This document shows positions 1-6,188 of a stretch of DNA of 10,515 bases, one piece after another. The DNA lies in assembly GCA_030618975.1 (NCBI GenBank), contig JAUXCH010000096.1, positions 1-10,515 of the forward strand, read 5' to 3'. Every line of letters starts with the position of its first letter. Within the stretch, counting starts at the first letter, position 1. The position numbers and the translations under genes are program-made. Source of the DNA: Planctomycetia bacterium (GTDB lineage Bacteria > Planctomycetota > PLA2 > JAEUHO01). The notes below the pieces were generated by a model, which was given only the letters and a program-made list of their open reading frames with translations, had not been told where the DNA came from and searched no databases.

Positions 1-101
1 TCGGCCGCCTTCGGCTTGTCGTCGGAGGCCGCCTTCGGCTTGTCGTCGGAGGCCGCCTTCGGCTTGTCGTCGTCGGCCGCCTTCGGCTTGTCGGAGGCCG
101 C
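1..101 (-). repeat. 24-nt in-frame tandem repeat in the rpsF tail (AASDDKPK octapeptide)
   Basis: Read on the minus strand, the units are AASDKPK (81-101, one codon short), AADDDKPK (57-80), AASDDKPK (33-56), AASDDKPK (9-32) and the start of a fifth at 1-8. The copies are nearly identical at the DNA level, which suggests recent expansion by slippage. Because the array continues past the window edge, its copy number is unknown. The Ala/Lys/Pro/Asp composition predicts a disordered charged tail. Confidence 0.9.
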
Positions 102-584
102 CCCGGTCCCGGGGCTCTCCCCGTCCGGCTTGCGGTCCCTACGGCCGCGATCCCGATCCCGGTCCCGATCCCGATCGCCGCGCTCCCCGCGGCCTCCTCT
201 CCGGTCGCCCCATCCCGAGAGCGAGGAACGCCGACTCTCCTCGGCCATCTTCTCGCGATCCTCGGCGCGCTGCTTGATGTACTCGTCGATCGGCTCTTCG
301 AGGGCGATCGTGAGGTGGCGGAGGATCACCTCGGTCAGGCCGATGTCTCCGTCGATCTCGACGATCGAAGACGTAGGCGCGCGGAAGTACACGAGGTAGT
401 ACGTCGCGCGACGGTGGCCCTTGATCTCGTAGGCCAGGCGACGTTCGTCCCAGTTCTCCCTCTGCACGATCTCGGCGCCGTGCTTCTCGAGGATCTTGTC
501 GACCTGGCCGGCCGTCGCCTCGAAGTCGGCCGTGGCGGCCGCGTTGTCGAGGAGGAACATGGCCTCGTACTCTCGTGTACTCAT
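1..584 (-). CDS. rpsF: 30S ribosomal protein S6, partial (3' end beyond the window), with long repetitive C-terminal tail
   Basis: S6 binds the central domain of 16S rRNA as a heterodimer with S18. The frame opens with ATG at 584 as MSTREYEAMFLLD, the usual S6 first strand, and continues through VQRENWDERRLAYEIKGHRRATYYLVYF and EVILRHLTIALEEPIDEYIK, matching the whole S6 core (about residues 1-100). A charged tail follows: a helical KQRAEDREKMAEE stretch, an Arg/Gly/Asp-rich segment with five consecutive Asp-Arg pairs (positions 147-176), then tandem AASDDKPK octapeptides (1-101). No stop is reached in 194 codons, whereas S6 is commonly about 95-135 residues. No good Shine-Dalgarno precedes the ATG, but no other start fits the family. 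It is the last gene seen in the glmU-prs-rplY-pth-rpsF run, 158 bp after pth; ssb, rpsR or rplI would commonly follow. The family call is secure; the tail's function is unknown. Confidence 0.95.
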   Translation of the reverse strand, partial: MSTREYEAMFLLDNAAATADFEATAGQVDKILEKHGAEIVQRENWDERRLAYEIKGHRRATYYLVYFRAPTSSIVEIDGDIGLTEVILRHLTIALEEPIDEYIKQRAEDREKMAEESRRSSLSGWGDRRGGRGERGDRDRDRDRDRGRRDRKPDGESPGTGAASDKPKAADDDKPKAASDDKPKAASDDKPKAA

Positions 585-599
585 CGTTTCGGAAGGACC

Positions 600-630
600 C
601 TCAGGGGGATTCAGGGGGATTCAGGGGCAT
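600..630. repeat. Triplicated 10-nt direct repeat in the rpsF leader
   Basis: The plus strand reads tcagggggat at 601-610 and again at 611-620, then tcaggggcat (one change) at 621-630. The array lies just upstream of the rpsF start, where a ribosome binding site would be expected, and gives a C-rich run in the mRNA. It may be simple slippage or part of a leader structure; I cannot tell which. Confidence 0.75.
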
Positions 631-631
631 G

Positions 632-660
632 ACGGGTGGAACGGACCTTGGGCCACCCGT
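632..660 (-). promoter_or_regulatory. 8-bp inverted repeat in the rpsF 5' leader (candidate mRNA hairpin)
   Basis: ACGGGTGG at 632-639 is perfectly complementary to CCACCCGT at 653-660, leaving a 13-nt loop. In the rpsF mRNA sense the loop contains a CCG triplet (644-642). There is no following T-run, so it is not an intrinsic terminator. Leaders of rpsF operons in several phyla carry an S6:S18-binding element, so an autoregulatory role is possible. I have not matched it to that consensus, so the function is inference; only the inverted repeat is seen. Confidence 0.4.
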
Positions 661-684
661 GGGCGGGAAGCCGCTGAAGGTACC

Positions 685-729
685 AAGGAAAGCCGCCCTC
701 CCCAATCGGAACCACGGGCGGTGGGCGGC
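685..729 (-). terminator. Possible weak intrinsic terminator or attenuator after pth
   Basis: In the minus-strand sense, GCCGCCC (729-723) can pair with GGGCGGC (698-692) across a 24-nt loop, followed directly by TTTCCTT (691-685). An alternative, shorter-loop pairing uses 716-721 with 693-698. It starts 13 nt after the pth stop codon. The long loop and interrupted T-run make it a weak candidate. If it works, rpsF would need its own promoter in 585-684. Confidence 0.35.
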
Positions 730-742
730 ACCCCAAGGGCCC

Positions 743-1315
743 TCAGGTGGCGTTGAAGCGGTTCATGGCTTCCTGCAGGCCCCCCTGGGCCCAGAGGAGA
801 CAAGCCTCGGCGGCTCGATCCAGGAGGTCGGGAAGCTCGCGCCGTTGGGCTGCGTCGTAGCGTTTCAGGACGTAGTCGGCGGGGTCCACCCTCTCGGGGA
901 CGGGTCCGATGCCCAGCCTGAGCCGGGGGTAGACCGGCCCTCCCAGGGCATCCTGGATGGACTTCAGGCCGTTGTGACCGCCCGGCCGGCCGTCGGCCCT
1001 GAGTCTCAGCCGCCCGAAGGGGAGGGCGAAGTCGTCGATGACCACCAGGGCGTCGGTGGGGTCGAGGTCGTAGACCTCGAGGGCCCGGCGGTAGACGGGC
1101 CCGCAGCGGTTCATGAAGGAGTGGGGCCGGGCCAGGCGGATCCGAACGGGGCCGACGCGGAAATCGGCGACCTCGCCGTGGAGCAACCGGGTACGCTTGA
1201 AGACGGTACCGTGTTGCTCGGCGAGCAGATCCAGGGTCTGCCAGCCGGCGTTGTGCCGGGTCTTCCGGTAGCGCGAACCGGGGTTCCCGAGCCCGAACAG
1301 CAGGCGCTCGGACAT
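743..1315 (-). CDS. pth: Peptidyl-tRNA hydrolase
   Basis: It cleaves the ester bond of peptidyl-tRNAs released prematurely from ribosomes, recycling the tRNA in the cytoplasm. At 190 residues it has the normal length (E. coli Pth 194). The family's key residues are all visible: FGLGNPG with N11, TRHNAGW with catalytic H21, PHSFMN with N69, the D94 of VVIDDFALPFG, and GGHNGLKSI with N115, followed by RLRLGIGPV. FMNRCG replaces the common FMNxSG. The ATG at 1315 follows a strong Shine-Dalgarno (TAGGAGG, about 8 nt spacing). It lies 38 bp after rplY, so the two are probably cotranscribed. The rplY-pth pairing is conserved in many bacteria. Confidence 0.97.
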   Translation of the reverse strand: MSERLLFGLGNPGSRYRKTRHNAGWQTLDLLAEQHGTVFKRTRLLHGEVADFRVGPVRIRLARPHSFMNRCGPVYRRALEVYDLDPTDALVVIDDFALPFGRLRLRADGRPGGHNGLKSIQDALGGPVYPRLRLGIGPVPERVDPADYVLKRYDAAQRRELPDLLDRAAEACLLWAQGGLQEAMNRFNAT

Positions 1316-1353
1316 CCCTGGGCCCTCCTACGGGCTGGCTCCAGCGTACTCGT

Positions 1354-2004
1354 CTAGCCGCCGCCCGACGCCGCGGCGGACTCTCCCTCCTTGCCGACGA
1401 TCTCGGGCTCGCCGACCGGCTCCTCGCCCTCGACCTCCTCCTCCTCCTCCGCGTCCAGGCCGCGGATGGCGACGACGTGCGCGACGAGCTGGTCGTCGTC
1501 GAGAGCGCAGGTGACGGGTTCGGGGAGCTCGATCTCACGAACGTAGATGGCGTCTCCGACGTGGAGCTGCGAGATGTCGAGGAGGACTTCCTCGGGCAGA
1601 TCGCGGGGCCTCGCCGTCACGGTCAGGTGGTCCATGAGGGATTGGAAGAGGCCGCCTTCGCGGGTGCCGGGGGCCGTGCCCTTGTAACGGATGGGCACCT
1701 GGTCCTCGATCCGGCGGTCCTTGTCCACCCGCACCAGGTCGACGTGGAGGACCTGGTCGGTCAGGGGATGCTGCTGGACCTCGCGGAGGATGGCGTCACG
1801 CGTCTCGTCGCCCATCTTGAGCTCGACGAGGTGGCTTCCGCTGTGGATGAAGCGTTCGAGCTCCTTCGCCGGGATGGTGAGGGACAGGCTGCGCCGCTGA
1901 AGGCCGTAGAGGACGGCGGGGACCCCACCGGACCGGCGGAGGCGGTTCATGGCGGCGGTCCCGCGCTCTTCGCGCTCCTGAACCTCGATCTGGATGAATT
2001 CCAT
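1354..2004 (-). CDS. rplY: 50S ribosomal protein L25, CTC/TL5-type (general stress protein Ctc family)
   Basis: L25 binds 5S rRNA in the large ribosomal subunit. The 216-residue product has the two-domain CTC/TL5 form rather than the short E. coli form. The 5S-binding L25 domain (about 1-93) contains NRLRRSGGVPAVLYG and REVQQHPLTDQVLHVDL. The beta-rich TL5 C-terminal domain spans about 95-182 (VPIRYKGTAPGTREGGLFQ, DLPEEVLLDISQLHVGD). The tail (183-216) is acidic, with five consecutive glutamates, and ends in Ala/Ser/Gly. The ATG at 2004 was chosen because MEFIQIEVQEREERG is the natural family start and a GGAG lies about 10 nt upstream; an ATG 18 codons earlier (2058) adds a non-conserved Arg-rich leader. 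A 162-bp gap separates it from prs upstream. Confidence 0.96.
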   Translation of the reverse strand: MEFIQIEVQEREERGTAAMNRLRRSGGVPAVLYGLQRRSLSLTIPAKELERFIHSGSHLVELKMGDETRDAILREVQQHPLTDQVLHVDLVRVDKDRRIEDQVPIRYKGTAPGTREGGLFQSLMDHLTVTARPRDLPEEVLLDISQLHVGDAIYVREIELPEPVTCALDDDQLVAHVVAIRGLDAEEEEEVEGEEPVGEPEIVGKEGESAAASGGG

Positions 2005-2166
2005 GGCGGACGGTCTCCGTCTAGCTCGCAGCCCCACGGCGCGAGGGGCAACCACCATACGGGCGGGACGGGCGCCGGCCAGCGATGTCCGGGGGATCGG
2101 GGACTCGGAGGAACCCCGGGCGAGACCCGCGGGGCCGGGTCGAAGCGCCGGTTCGGACGCGGAGGG
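2005..2166. other. Non-coding gap between prs and rplY
   Basis: These 162 bases are very GC-rich and hold no convincing gene. Small GC-only inverted repeats exist (for example the CCCCGGG and CCCGCGGGG segments around 2113-2132), but there is no T-run to make a terminator. I could not pick out a persuasive -35/-10 pair. An rplY promoter or leader element may be present but is not visible by eye. Confidence 0.4.
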
Positions 2167-3129
2167 CTACAGGTCCGCGACCCGTTCTTTCGTCCCGAAG
2201 AGCACCGACAGGCTGCGCTCCTCGTGGACCCGGATGATGGCCTCTCCGAGGAGCGGAGCCACGCTCACGACCGTGAGTTTGTCGAGGCCGTGGGCGTCGA
2301 TCGGGATGGTGTCCGTGAGGACGATCTCGTCGAGGGGCGCTTCCCGGAGACGCTCGCGGGCGGGACCGCAGAGCACCCCGTGCGTGGCCGAGATCCTCAC
2401 GCTCTTCGCTCCGTGGGCTCGAACGAGCATGGCTGCCTGGGTGATCGACCCGGCCGTGGAGATCATGTCGTCCACGATCAGGACATTGCGGCCGTCGACG
2501 TCGCCGATGACCGCGCCGGCCTCCACCTCTTCGCCGCTCACGCGGCGCTTGTCCACGATGGCGATGTCGCCGCCGAGCCGGTTGGCGTAGCCGCGGGCCA
2601 TCTTGGCCGACCCGGCGTCCGGCGCCACGACGGTGAGGTCCGGAATCGCGTGGCGCTGGAAGTGGCGGCGAATCACGGGACCGGCGTAGAGGTGGTCGAC
2701 GGGGATGTCGAAGAAACCCTGGATCTGGGGCGCGTGCAGGTCGATGGTGAGAACCCGGTTCGTACCGGCTTTCACCAGGAGGTTGGCCACGAGTTTCGCA
2801 GTGATCGGTACGCGCCCCTCGTCCTTGCGGTCCTTGCGGGCGTACCCGAAGTACGGGATCACGGCGGTGACGCGTGCCGCCGACGCACGGCGCACGGCGT
2901 CGACCAGGATCAGCAACTCCATGAGGTTGTCGTTTACGGGCGGCGACGTGGACTGCACGATGTACACGTCGTTGCCACGCACGTTCTCGTTCACCTGGAC
3001 GTCGATCTCGCCGTCCGGGAAGCGGCCGACGCGCGAGGGCGTGCGGACGATCCCGAGGAACCCGGCGATGCGGTCCGCCAGCTTCGGCGTGGCGTTCCCG
3101 GCGACCAGCTGCAGATTGCCGTGACTCAC
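2167..3129 (-). CDS. prs: Ribose-phosphate pyrophosphokinase (PRPP synthase, class I)
   Basis: It transfers pyrophosphate from ATP to ribose 5-phosphate to make PRPP for nucleotide, histidine, tryptophan and NAD synthesis. The 320 residues align end to end with class I enzymes: RFPDGEI (36-42), YFGYARKDRKDEGRVPITAKL (93-113, ATP-binding region), RVLTIDLHAPQIQGFFDIPVDHLYA (125-149, with H132), the pyrophosphate loop VAPDAGSAKMA (168-178) and the PRPP loop NVLIVDDMISTAGS (215-228, D220/D221). The usual YARQDRK is YARKDRK here. The start is GTG at 3129, which overlaps the glmU stop codon (GTGA) and has a good GGGAGGAG Shine-Dalgarno 7 nt upstream inside glmU. This implies translational coupling. 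The glmU-prs pairing is widespread and suggests joint control of sugar-nucleotide and PRPP supply. Confidence 0.98.
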   Translation of the reverse strand: MSHGNLQLVAGNATPKLADRIAGFLGIVRTPSRVGRFPDGEIDVQVNENVRGNDVYIVQSTSPPVNDNLMELLILVDAVRRASAARVTAVIPYFGYARKDRKDEGRVPITAKLVANLLVKAGTNRVLTIDLHAPQIQGFFDIPVDHLYAGPVIRRHFQRHAIPDLTVVAPDAGSAKMARGYANRLGGDIAIVDKRRVSGEEVEAGAVIGDVDGRNVLIVDDMISTAGSITQAAMLVRAHGAKSVRISATHGVLCGPARERLREAPLDEIVLTDTIPIDAHGLDKLTVVSVAPLLGEAIIRVHEERSLSVLFGTKERVADL

Positions 3130-4475
3130 GACTTCTCCTCCCGCTCCTTCGACCTGCGCCGGCTCCCGTCCTCTGAGTTGGGAAGGGGCCGGGCGGGCAC
3201 GCCGACGACCGTCTCTCCGGGCTTTACGTCACGACCGGACGGTACGACGGCGTTCGCCCCCGTCCGCGCGCCCTCGCCGACCGTGACGGGCGCGACGAGG
3301 ACCGTACCCGACCCGATGCTCGCGCGCGCTCCGATCGTCGTCCTGTGCTTGCGACGGCCGTCGTAGTTCGCGGTCACCGTGCCGCACCCGATGTTGGCCT
3401 GCGCACCGACCGTCGCGTCGCCGAGGTAGGTGAGGTGCTTCGCCTTCGCGCCCTCCCCCATGACGGTCGCCTTCATCTCGACGAAGTTCCCCGCCTCGGC
3501 GCCGGCCTCGAGGATCGCCCCCCCACGGAGGCGCGCGAACGGACCCACCGCGGCGCCCTTGCCGATGCGGCAGCCGCGTCCCACGTGCGTGAAGGGCAGG
3601 ATCCGCGCGCCCGGAGCGATCTCGACGTCGACCTCGATGACGGTGGTGTCGGGATCCACGATGTGGACCCCGCGGGCCATGTGCTCGGAGGCGATGCGCC
3701 GGCGCACGGCCGCGACGGCGCGTGCCAGGTCGTCGAAGCTGTTGACCCCGAGGAGGGCTCCGGGGTCCTCGGCGAGCACGGACGCCACGCCACGCCCCGA
3801 GGCGGCGATCCGGTTCACGGCATCCGTCGCGTACTCCTCGCCCTGCGCGTTCTCCCGGCTCAGGTCCTTCAGCGCGGGGCGCACCGCGTCGGCGTCGAAC
3901 GCGTACAACCCGGTGTTGAACTCCGTGAGCGCCAGCACGTCGGGACGCGAGACCGCATCGCGCGCCTCGACGATCTCGACGAAGGCGCCGCCTGCTCCGC
4001 GGACGACGCGGCCGAGCGCACCGGGGTCCTCGGCACGTCCGGAGAGCACGGTCGCCGCCGCCGCGGCGCCGCGATGGGTCTCGAGCAACCGGGCGAGGTC
4101 CGCGCCCCGCACCTGGGGAACGTCGCCGTACACGACGAGCACGTCGCCGCGGAAGTCCGGGACGGCGTCGAGGGCCAGGCGCAGCGCCTGGCCCGTGCCT
4201 TCCTGGGGGATCTGCCGCACGGAGAGCGCGTCGGGCCAGCTCGCGGCGAGCCAACTCTCGACGCGCTGTGCGTCGTGACCCGTCACGACCACGACGGTGT
4301 CGGGCCGGAGGTGATCGACCGCGCGGCGCACGTGCTCGAGCAACGGCACGCCCAGGCATTCCAGGAGCACCTTCGGCGGCGCGTCGTCGCCCAGCGCGAG
4401 TCTCGTCCCCTTGCCGGCGGCGAGCACGGCGACGGCGAGGGGACGGGCGTGCTCGCCGGGGCGGCGCGTGGTCAT
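3126..4475 (-). CDS. glmU: Bifunctional UDP-N-acetylglucosamine pyrophosphorylase / glucosamine-1-phosphate N-acetyltransferase
   Basis: GlmU acetylates glucosamine-1-phosphate and then couples it to UTP, giving UDP-GlcNAc for peptidoglycan and lipid A. The 449 residues hold both domains. The N-terminal uridyltransferase shows AVLAAGKGTRL (16-26) with APPKVLLE, QEGTGQA (91-97), YGDVPQV (116-122, metal-binding D118), EFNTGLYAF (185-193) and GVNSFDDL (243-250). The C-terminal left-handed beta-helix shows GPFARLRGG (311-319), GNFVEMKATVMGEGAKAKHLTYLGDA (catalytic H347) and NIGCGTVTANYDG (361-373). The tail after about 433 is short and charged. The ATG at 4475 was chosen over an in-frame ATG at 4547 because GAAGGAG lies about 9 nt upstream and the family begins here. 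It overlaps prs by 4 bp and starts 90 bp after the small membrane protein gene. Confidence 0.97.
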   Translation of the reverse strand: MTTRRPGEHARPLAVAVLAAGKGTRLALGDDAPPKVLLECLGVPLLEHVRRAVDHLRPDTVVVVTGHDAQRVESWLAASWPDALSVRQIPQEGTGQALRLALDAVPDFRGDVLVVYGDVPQVRGADLARLLETHRGAAAAATVLSGRAEDPGALGRVVRGAGGAFVEIVEARDAVSRPDVLALTEFNTGLYAFDADAVRPALKDLSRENAQGEEYATDAVNRIAASGRGVASVLAEDPGALLGVNSFDDLARAVAAVRRRIASEHMARGVHIVDPDTTVIEVDVEIAPGARILPFTHVGRGCRIGKGAAVGPFARLRGGAILEAGAEAGNFVEMKATVMGEGAKAKHLTYLGDATVGAQANIGCGTVTANYDGRRKHRTTIGARASIGSGTVLVAPVTVGEGARTGANAVVPSGRDVKPGETVVGVPARPLPNSEDGSRRRSKEREEKS

Positions 4476-4519
4476 CGTTCGCGGCTCCTTCGGGGTTCGG
4501 ACCCTCGCCCACGCCCACG

Positions 4520-4547
4520 AGTGTGGCGCGTCGGCATCACGGGTCAA
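4520..4547 (-). promoter_or_regulatory. Candidate sigma70-type promoter for glmU-prs
   Basis: On the minus strand TTGACC (forward 4542-4547; 5 of 6 to the -35 consensus) is followed after 16 bases by CACACT (forward 4520-4525; 3 of 6 to the -10). Transcription would begin near 4513, giving a leader of about 40 nt before the glmU ATG. The -35 match is good but the -10 is weak, and such matches arise by chance. Confidence 0.3.
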
Positions 4548-4565
4548 GGAGGGGGTACGCCGGAG

Positions 4566-4769
4566 TCACTCGCGTCCGCGAACGGCGAGCAGGACGAGCG
4601 CCAGACCGGCGAAGATACCTGGGCCTGCCTGCTGGACGCGGGCGTACCACTCGGGCGTCAGGAGCTTCTGCCAGAGCTCGGTGACCATGCTCAGCGCGTC
4701 GGGAAACAGCAGCGGCACGAAGAGCGCGAGGGCGGCGCCCCCGAGCAGGATGGCGATCAGTCGTCCCAT
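4566..4769 (-). CDS. Small two-helix membrane protein of unknown function
   Basis: This 67-residue protein has no family I recognise. It begins MGRLIAILLGG with a hydrophobic helix at about residues 4-22 ending in LFP. An amphipathic, tryptophan-containing middle follows (PDALSMVTELWQKLLTPEWYARV), then a second helix at about 49-64 starting at AGPGIFAG, and a short basic end (VRGRE). The ATG at 4769 is supported by a very strong GGAGGAGG Shine-Dalgarno about 8 nt upstream. A longer in-frame start at 4841 would read into the tRNA gene and is rejected. It begins 42 bp after the tRNA-Gln CCA end and lies 90 bp before glmU. The strong ribosome binding site and clean membrane pattern argue that it is real. 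The paired helices with charged ends suggest a hairpin membrane protein. Confidence 0.75.
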   Translation of the reverse strand: MGRLIAILLGGAALALFVPLLFPDALSMVTELWQKLLTPEWYARVQQAGPGIFAGLALVLLAVRGRE

Positions 4770-4811
4770 CGTGACCCTCCTCCAAGTCGTGGTCCGGCTC
4801 CGAGGCCGGAG

Positions 4812-4887
4812 TGGTTCCCCGGGGAGGAATCGAACCTCCAACCTCAGGAGCCAAAATCCTGCGTGCTGCCAATTGCACCACCGGGGA
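4812..4887 (-). tRNA. tRNA-Gln (anticodon UUG), CCA encoded
   Basis: The minus strand folds into a complete cloverleaf: acceptor TCCCCGG/CCGGGGA (7 bp), U8 G9, D-stem GTGC/GCAC with loop AATTGGCA, G26, anticodon stem CAGGA/TCCTG with loop TTTTGGC (anticodon TTG), variable loop AGGTT, T-stem GGAGG/CCTCC with loop TTCGATT, discriminator A, and CCA at 4814-4812. All stems are fully paired. The first pair is U1-A72, typical of tRNA-Gln and known to be recognised by the GatCAB amidotransferase in bacteria that lack GlnRS. It sits 59 bp after cinA and 42 bp before the small membrane gene. A small GC hairpin (4793-4798 with 4805-4810) directly follows the CCA end and has no T-run. Confidence 0.97.
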
Positions 4888-4898
4888 ACGCGCTGCGG

Positions 4899-4924
4899 AT
4901 CGTACCCGGGTTCGTGGACCCGGG
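4899..4924 (-). promoter_or_regulatory. Candidate -10 element and hairpin upstream of tRNA-Gln
   Basis: TACGAT on the minus strand (forward 4899-4904; 4 of 6 to TATAAT) would place a start near 4892, about 5 nt before the tRNA. No -35 is visible. Immediately upstream, CCCGGGT (4905-4911) and ACCCGGG (4918-4924) form a perfect 7-bp inverted repeat with a 6-nt loop and no T-run. This could instead be a processing or attenuation structure between cinA and the tRNA. Weak evidence. Confidence 0.25.
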
Positions 4925-4946
4925 GGGACCGTGCGCCGGCCCCGTG

Positions 4947-6188
4947 CTAGCCGTTCCCGTCGAGCGCGCGCCGGAGCACGTCGAGGGCCCGCACGGCCGC
5001 TCGCCGCCTGACGATCGTCCGCGAGTGGGGCGCGCGGTGGTGTTCGACGCGGGTCCGCACCCCGGCCCGGGCAAACCCCACGTAGAAGGTCCCCTGGGGG
5101 ATGAGCGTACCGTCGGGCGCCGCCCCGCCGCCCGGTCCCGCGATACCGGTGAGCGAGACCGCGAGGTCGGCCTCGGCGCGTTCGAGCGCGCCCTCCGCCA
5201 TGGCGCGGGCTACCTCCTTCGAGACCGCGCCCCGCTCGGCGAGCAGGCGCTCGGGCACGCCCAGCCGGGCCGCCTTCCACGCGTCGCTGTAGACCACCCA
5301 CCCGCCCCGGAAGACGTCGCTGGCGCCGGGTACCTCGGTCAGCATGCGCGCGACGAGCCCGCCCGTGAGCGACTCGGCCGTCGTCCCCACGAGCCCGCGC
5401 GCCTTCAGGGCGCCCACGACGGCCTCCTCGATCGGCACGTTCCCGTACACCGCCGCGCCGAGCCGCCGCCGCGCCTCGGCGGCCGCGGCCTCCACGCGTT
5501 CCTCGGCGCCCTCGCCACGCGCCGTGAACCGGATCTCCTGCTCCCCTTGGTGGGGATAGAGGCCCAGCGCGACGCCTCCGCCGTCGAGGCCGGCCAGCGC
5601 GTCCTGGATGTCGGGCTCGCGGAGCCCGGAGGTCCTCAGACTCGCCGTCGAGGCGGGGTCGAGGTCGCCCAGGTCCCCGAGACGCGGGAGGACGGCGGTG
5701 TCGAACATGGCCTGCATCTCGCGCGGCACGCCGGGGAGGGCGAAGAGCGTCGATCGTCCGAGCCGCATCGCGATGCCCGGAGCGGTCCCTTCGGGGTTGG
5801 CGAGGCAGGTCGCGCCCCGCGGAAGGCGGGCCTCGAGTCGGCGGCGCGCGTCGAGCTCGGACCCGCGCGCTCGCTGCGCGGCGCGCACGAGATCGAGCGC
5901 CTCGTCGTCCTCCACGAGCTCGACGCCGCCTGCGACGGCCAGCGCCGCGCGCGTCCCGTCGTCGTCCGTCGGCCCCAGACCTCCGCTCACGATCACGACG
6001 TCCGCGTACTCGGCCGCGACCCCGACGGCGCGCGCGGCTTCCGCGACCCCGTCGCCCGCGAGGGTCCAGGACGTCACCCGCGCACCCGCCCGCGTCAGCC
6101 GATTCGCCAACCAGGGCCCGTTCGCGTCCTGCCGCGTCCCTCCCAGCAACTCGTCACCGACGAGCACGAGCGCGACCTCGAGCGTCAC
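4947..6188 (-). CDS. cinA: CinA family protein (nicotinamide-nucleotide amidohydrolase PncC domain, full-length two-domain form)
   Basis: CinA proteins join an N-terminal molybdopterin-binding (COG1058) domain, an ADP-ribose pyrophosphatase in studied members, to a C-terminal PncC domain that deamidates NMN to nicotinate mononucleotide in NAD salvage. The 413 residues show the first domain as LVLVGDELLGGTRQDANGPWLANRL (7-31) and IVSGGLGPTDDDGTRAAL (66-83). The C-terminal domain shows TTAESLTGGLVARML (269-283), GGWVVYSDAWKAARLGV (295-311), GAVSKEVARAMAEGAL (320-335) and SLTGIAGPGGG (345-355). Common PncC sequences have ESCTGG; leucine replaces the cysteine here. The start is GTG at 6188, overlapping the ychF stop as GTGA with a GGAG 7 nt upstream. 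No in-frame ATG gives a family-like start, and an upstream in-frame ATG (6401) yields an Arg-rich leader lying inside ychF. Likely the third gene of tatC-ychF-cinA. Confidence 0.94.
   Translation of the reverse strand: MTLEVALVLVGDELLGGTRQDANGPWLANRLTRAGARVTSWTLAGDGVAEAARAVGVAAEYADVVIVSGGLGPTDDDGTRAALAVAGGVELVEDDEALDLVRAAQRARGSELDARRRLEARLPRGATCLANPEGTAPGIAMRLGRSTLFALPGVPREMQAMFDTAVLPRLGDLGDLDPASTASLRTSGLREPDIQDALAGLDGGGVALGLYPHQGEQEIRFTARGEGAEERVEAAAAEARRRLGAAVYGNVPIEEAVVGALKARGLVGTTAESLTGGLVARMLTEVPGASDVFRGGWVVYSDAWKAARLGVPERLLAERGAVSKEVARAMAEGALERAEADLAVSLTGIAGPGGGAAPDGTLIPQGTFYVGFARAGVRTRVEHHRAPHSRTIVRRRAAVRALDVLRRALDGNG

Noticed and set aside
1..101. Short regularly spaced repeats that might suggest a CRISPR array
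   Set aside because: The 24-nt units are contiguous without spacers and encode an in-frame octapeptide in rpsF.
600..630. The three 10-nt repeats as a transcription factor iteron or replication origin element
   Set aside because: There are only three G-run-based copies, with no DnaA boxes or AT-rich unwinding region nearby; slippage or leader structure is simpler.
1477..3366. A 629-codon open frame on the plus strand across rplY and prs
   Set aside because: It is the mirror of two conserved genes, without a family motif or a plausible ribosome binding site.
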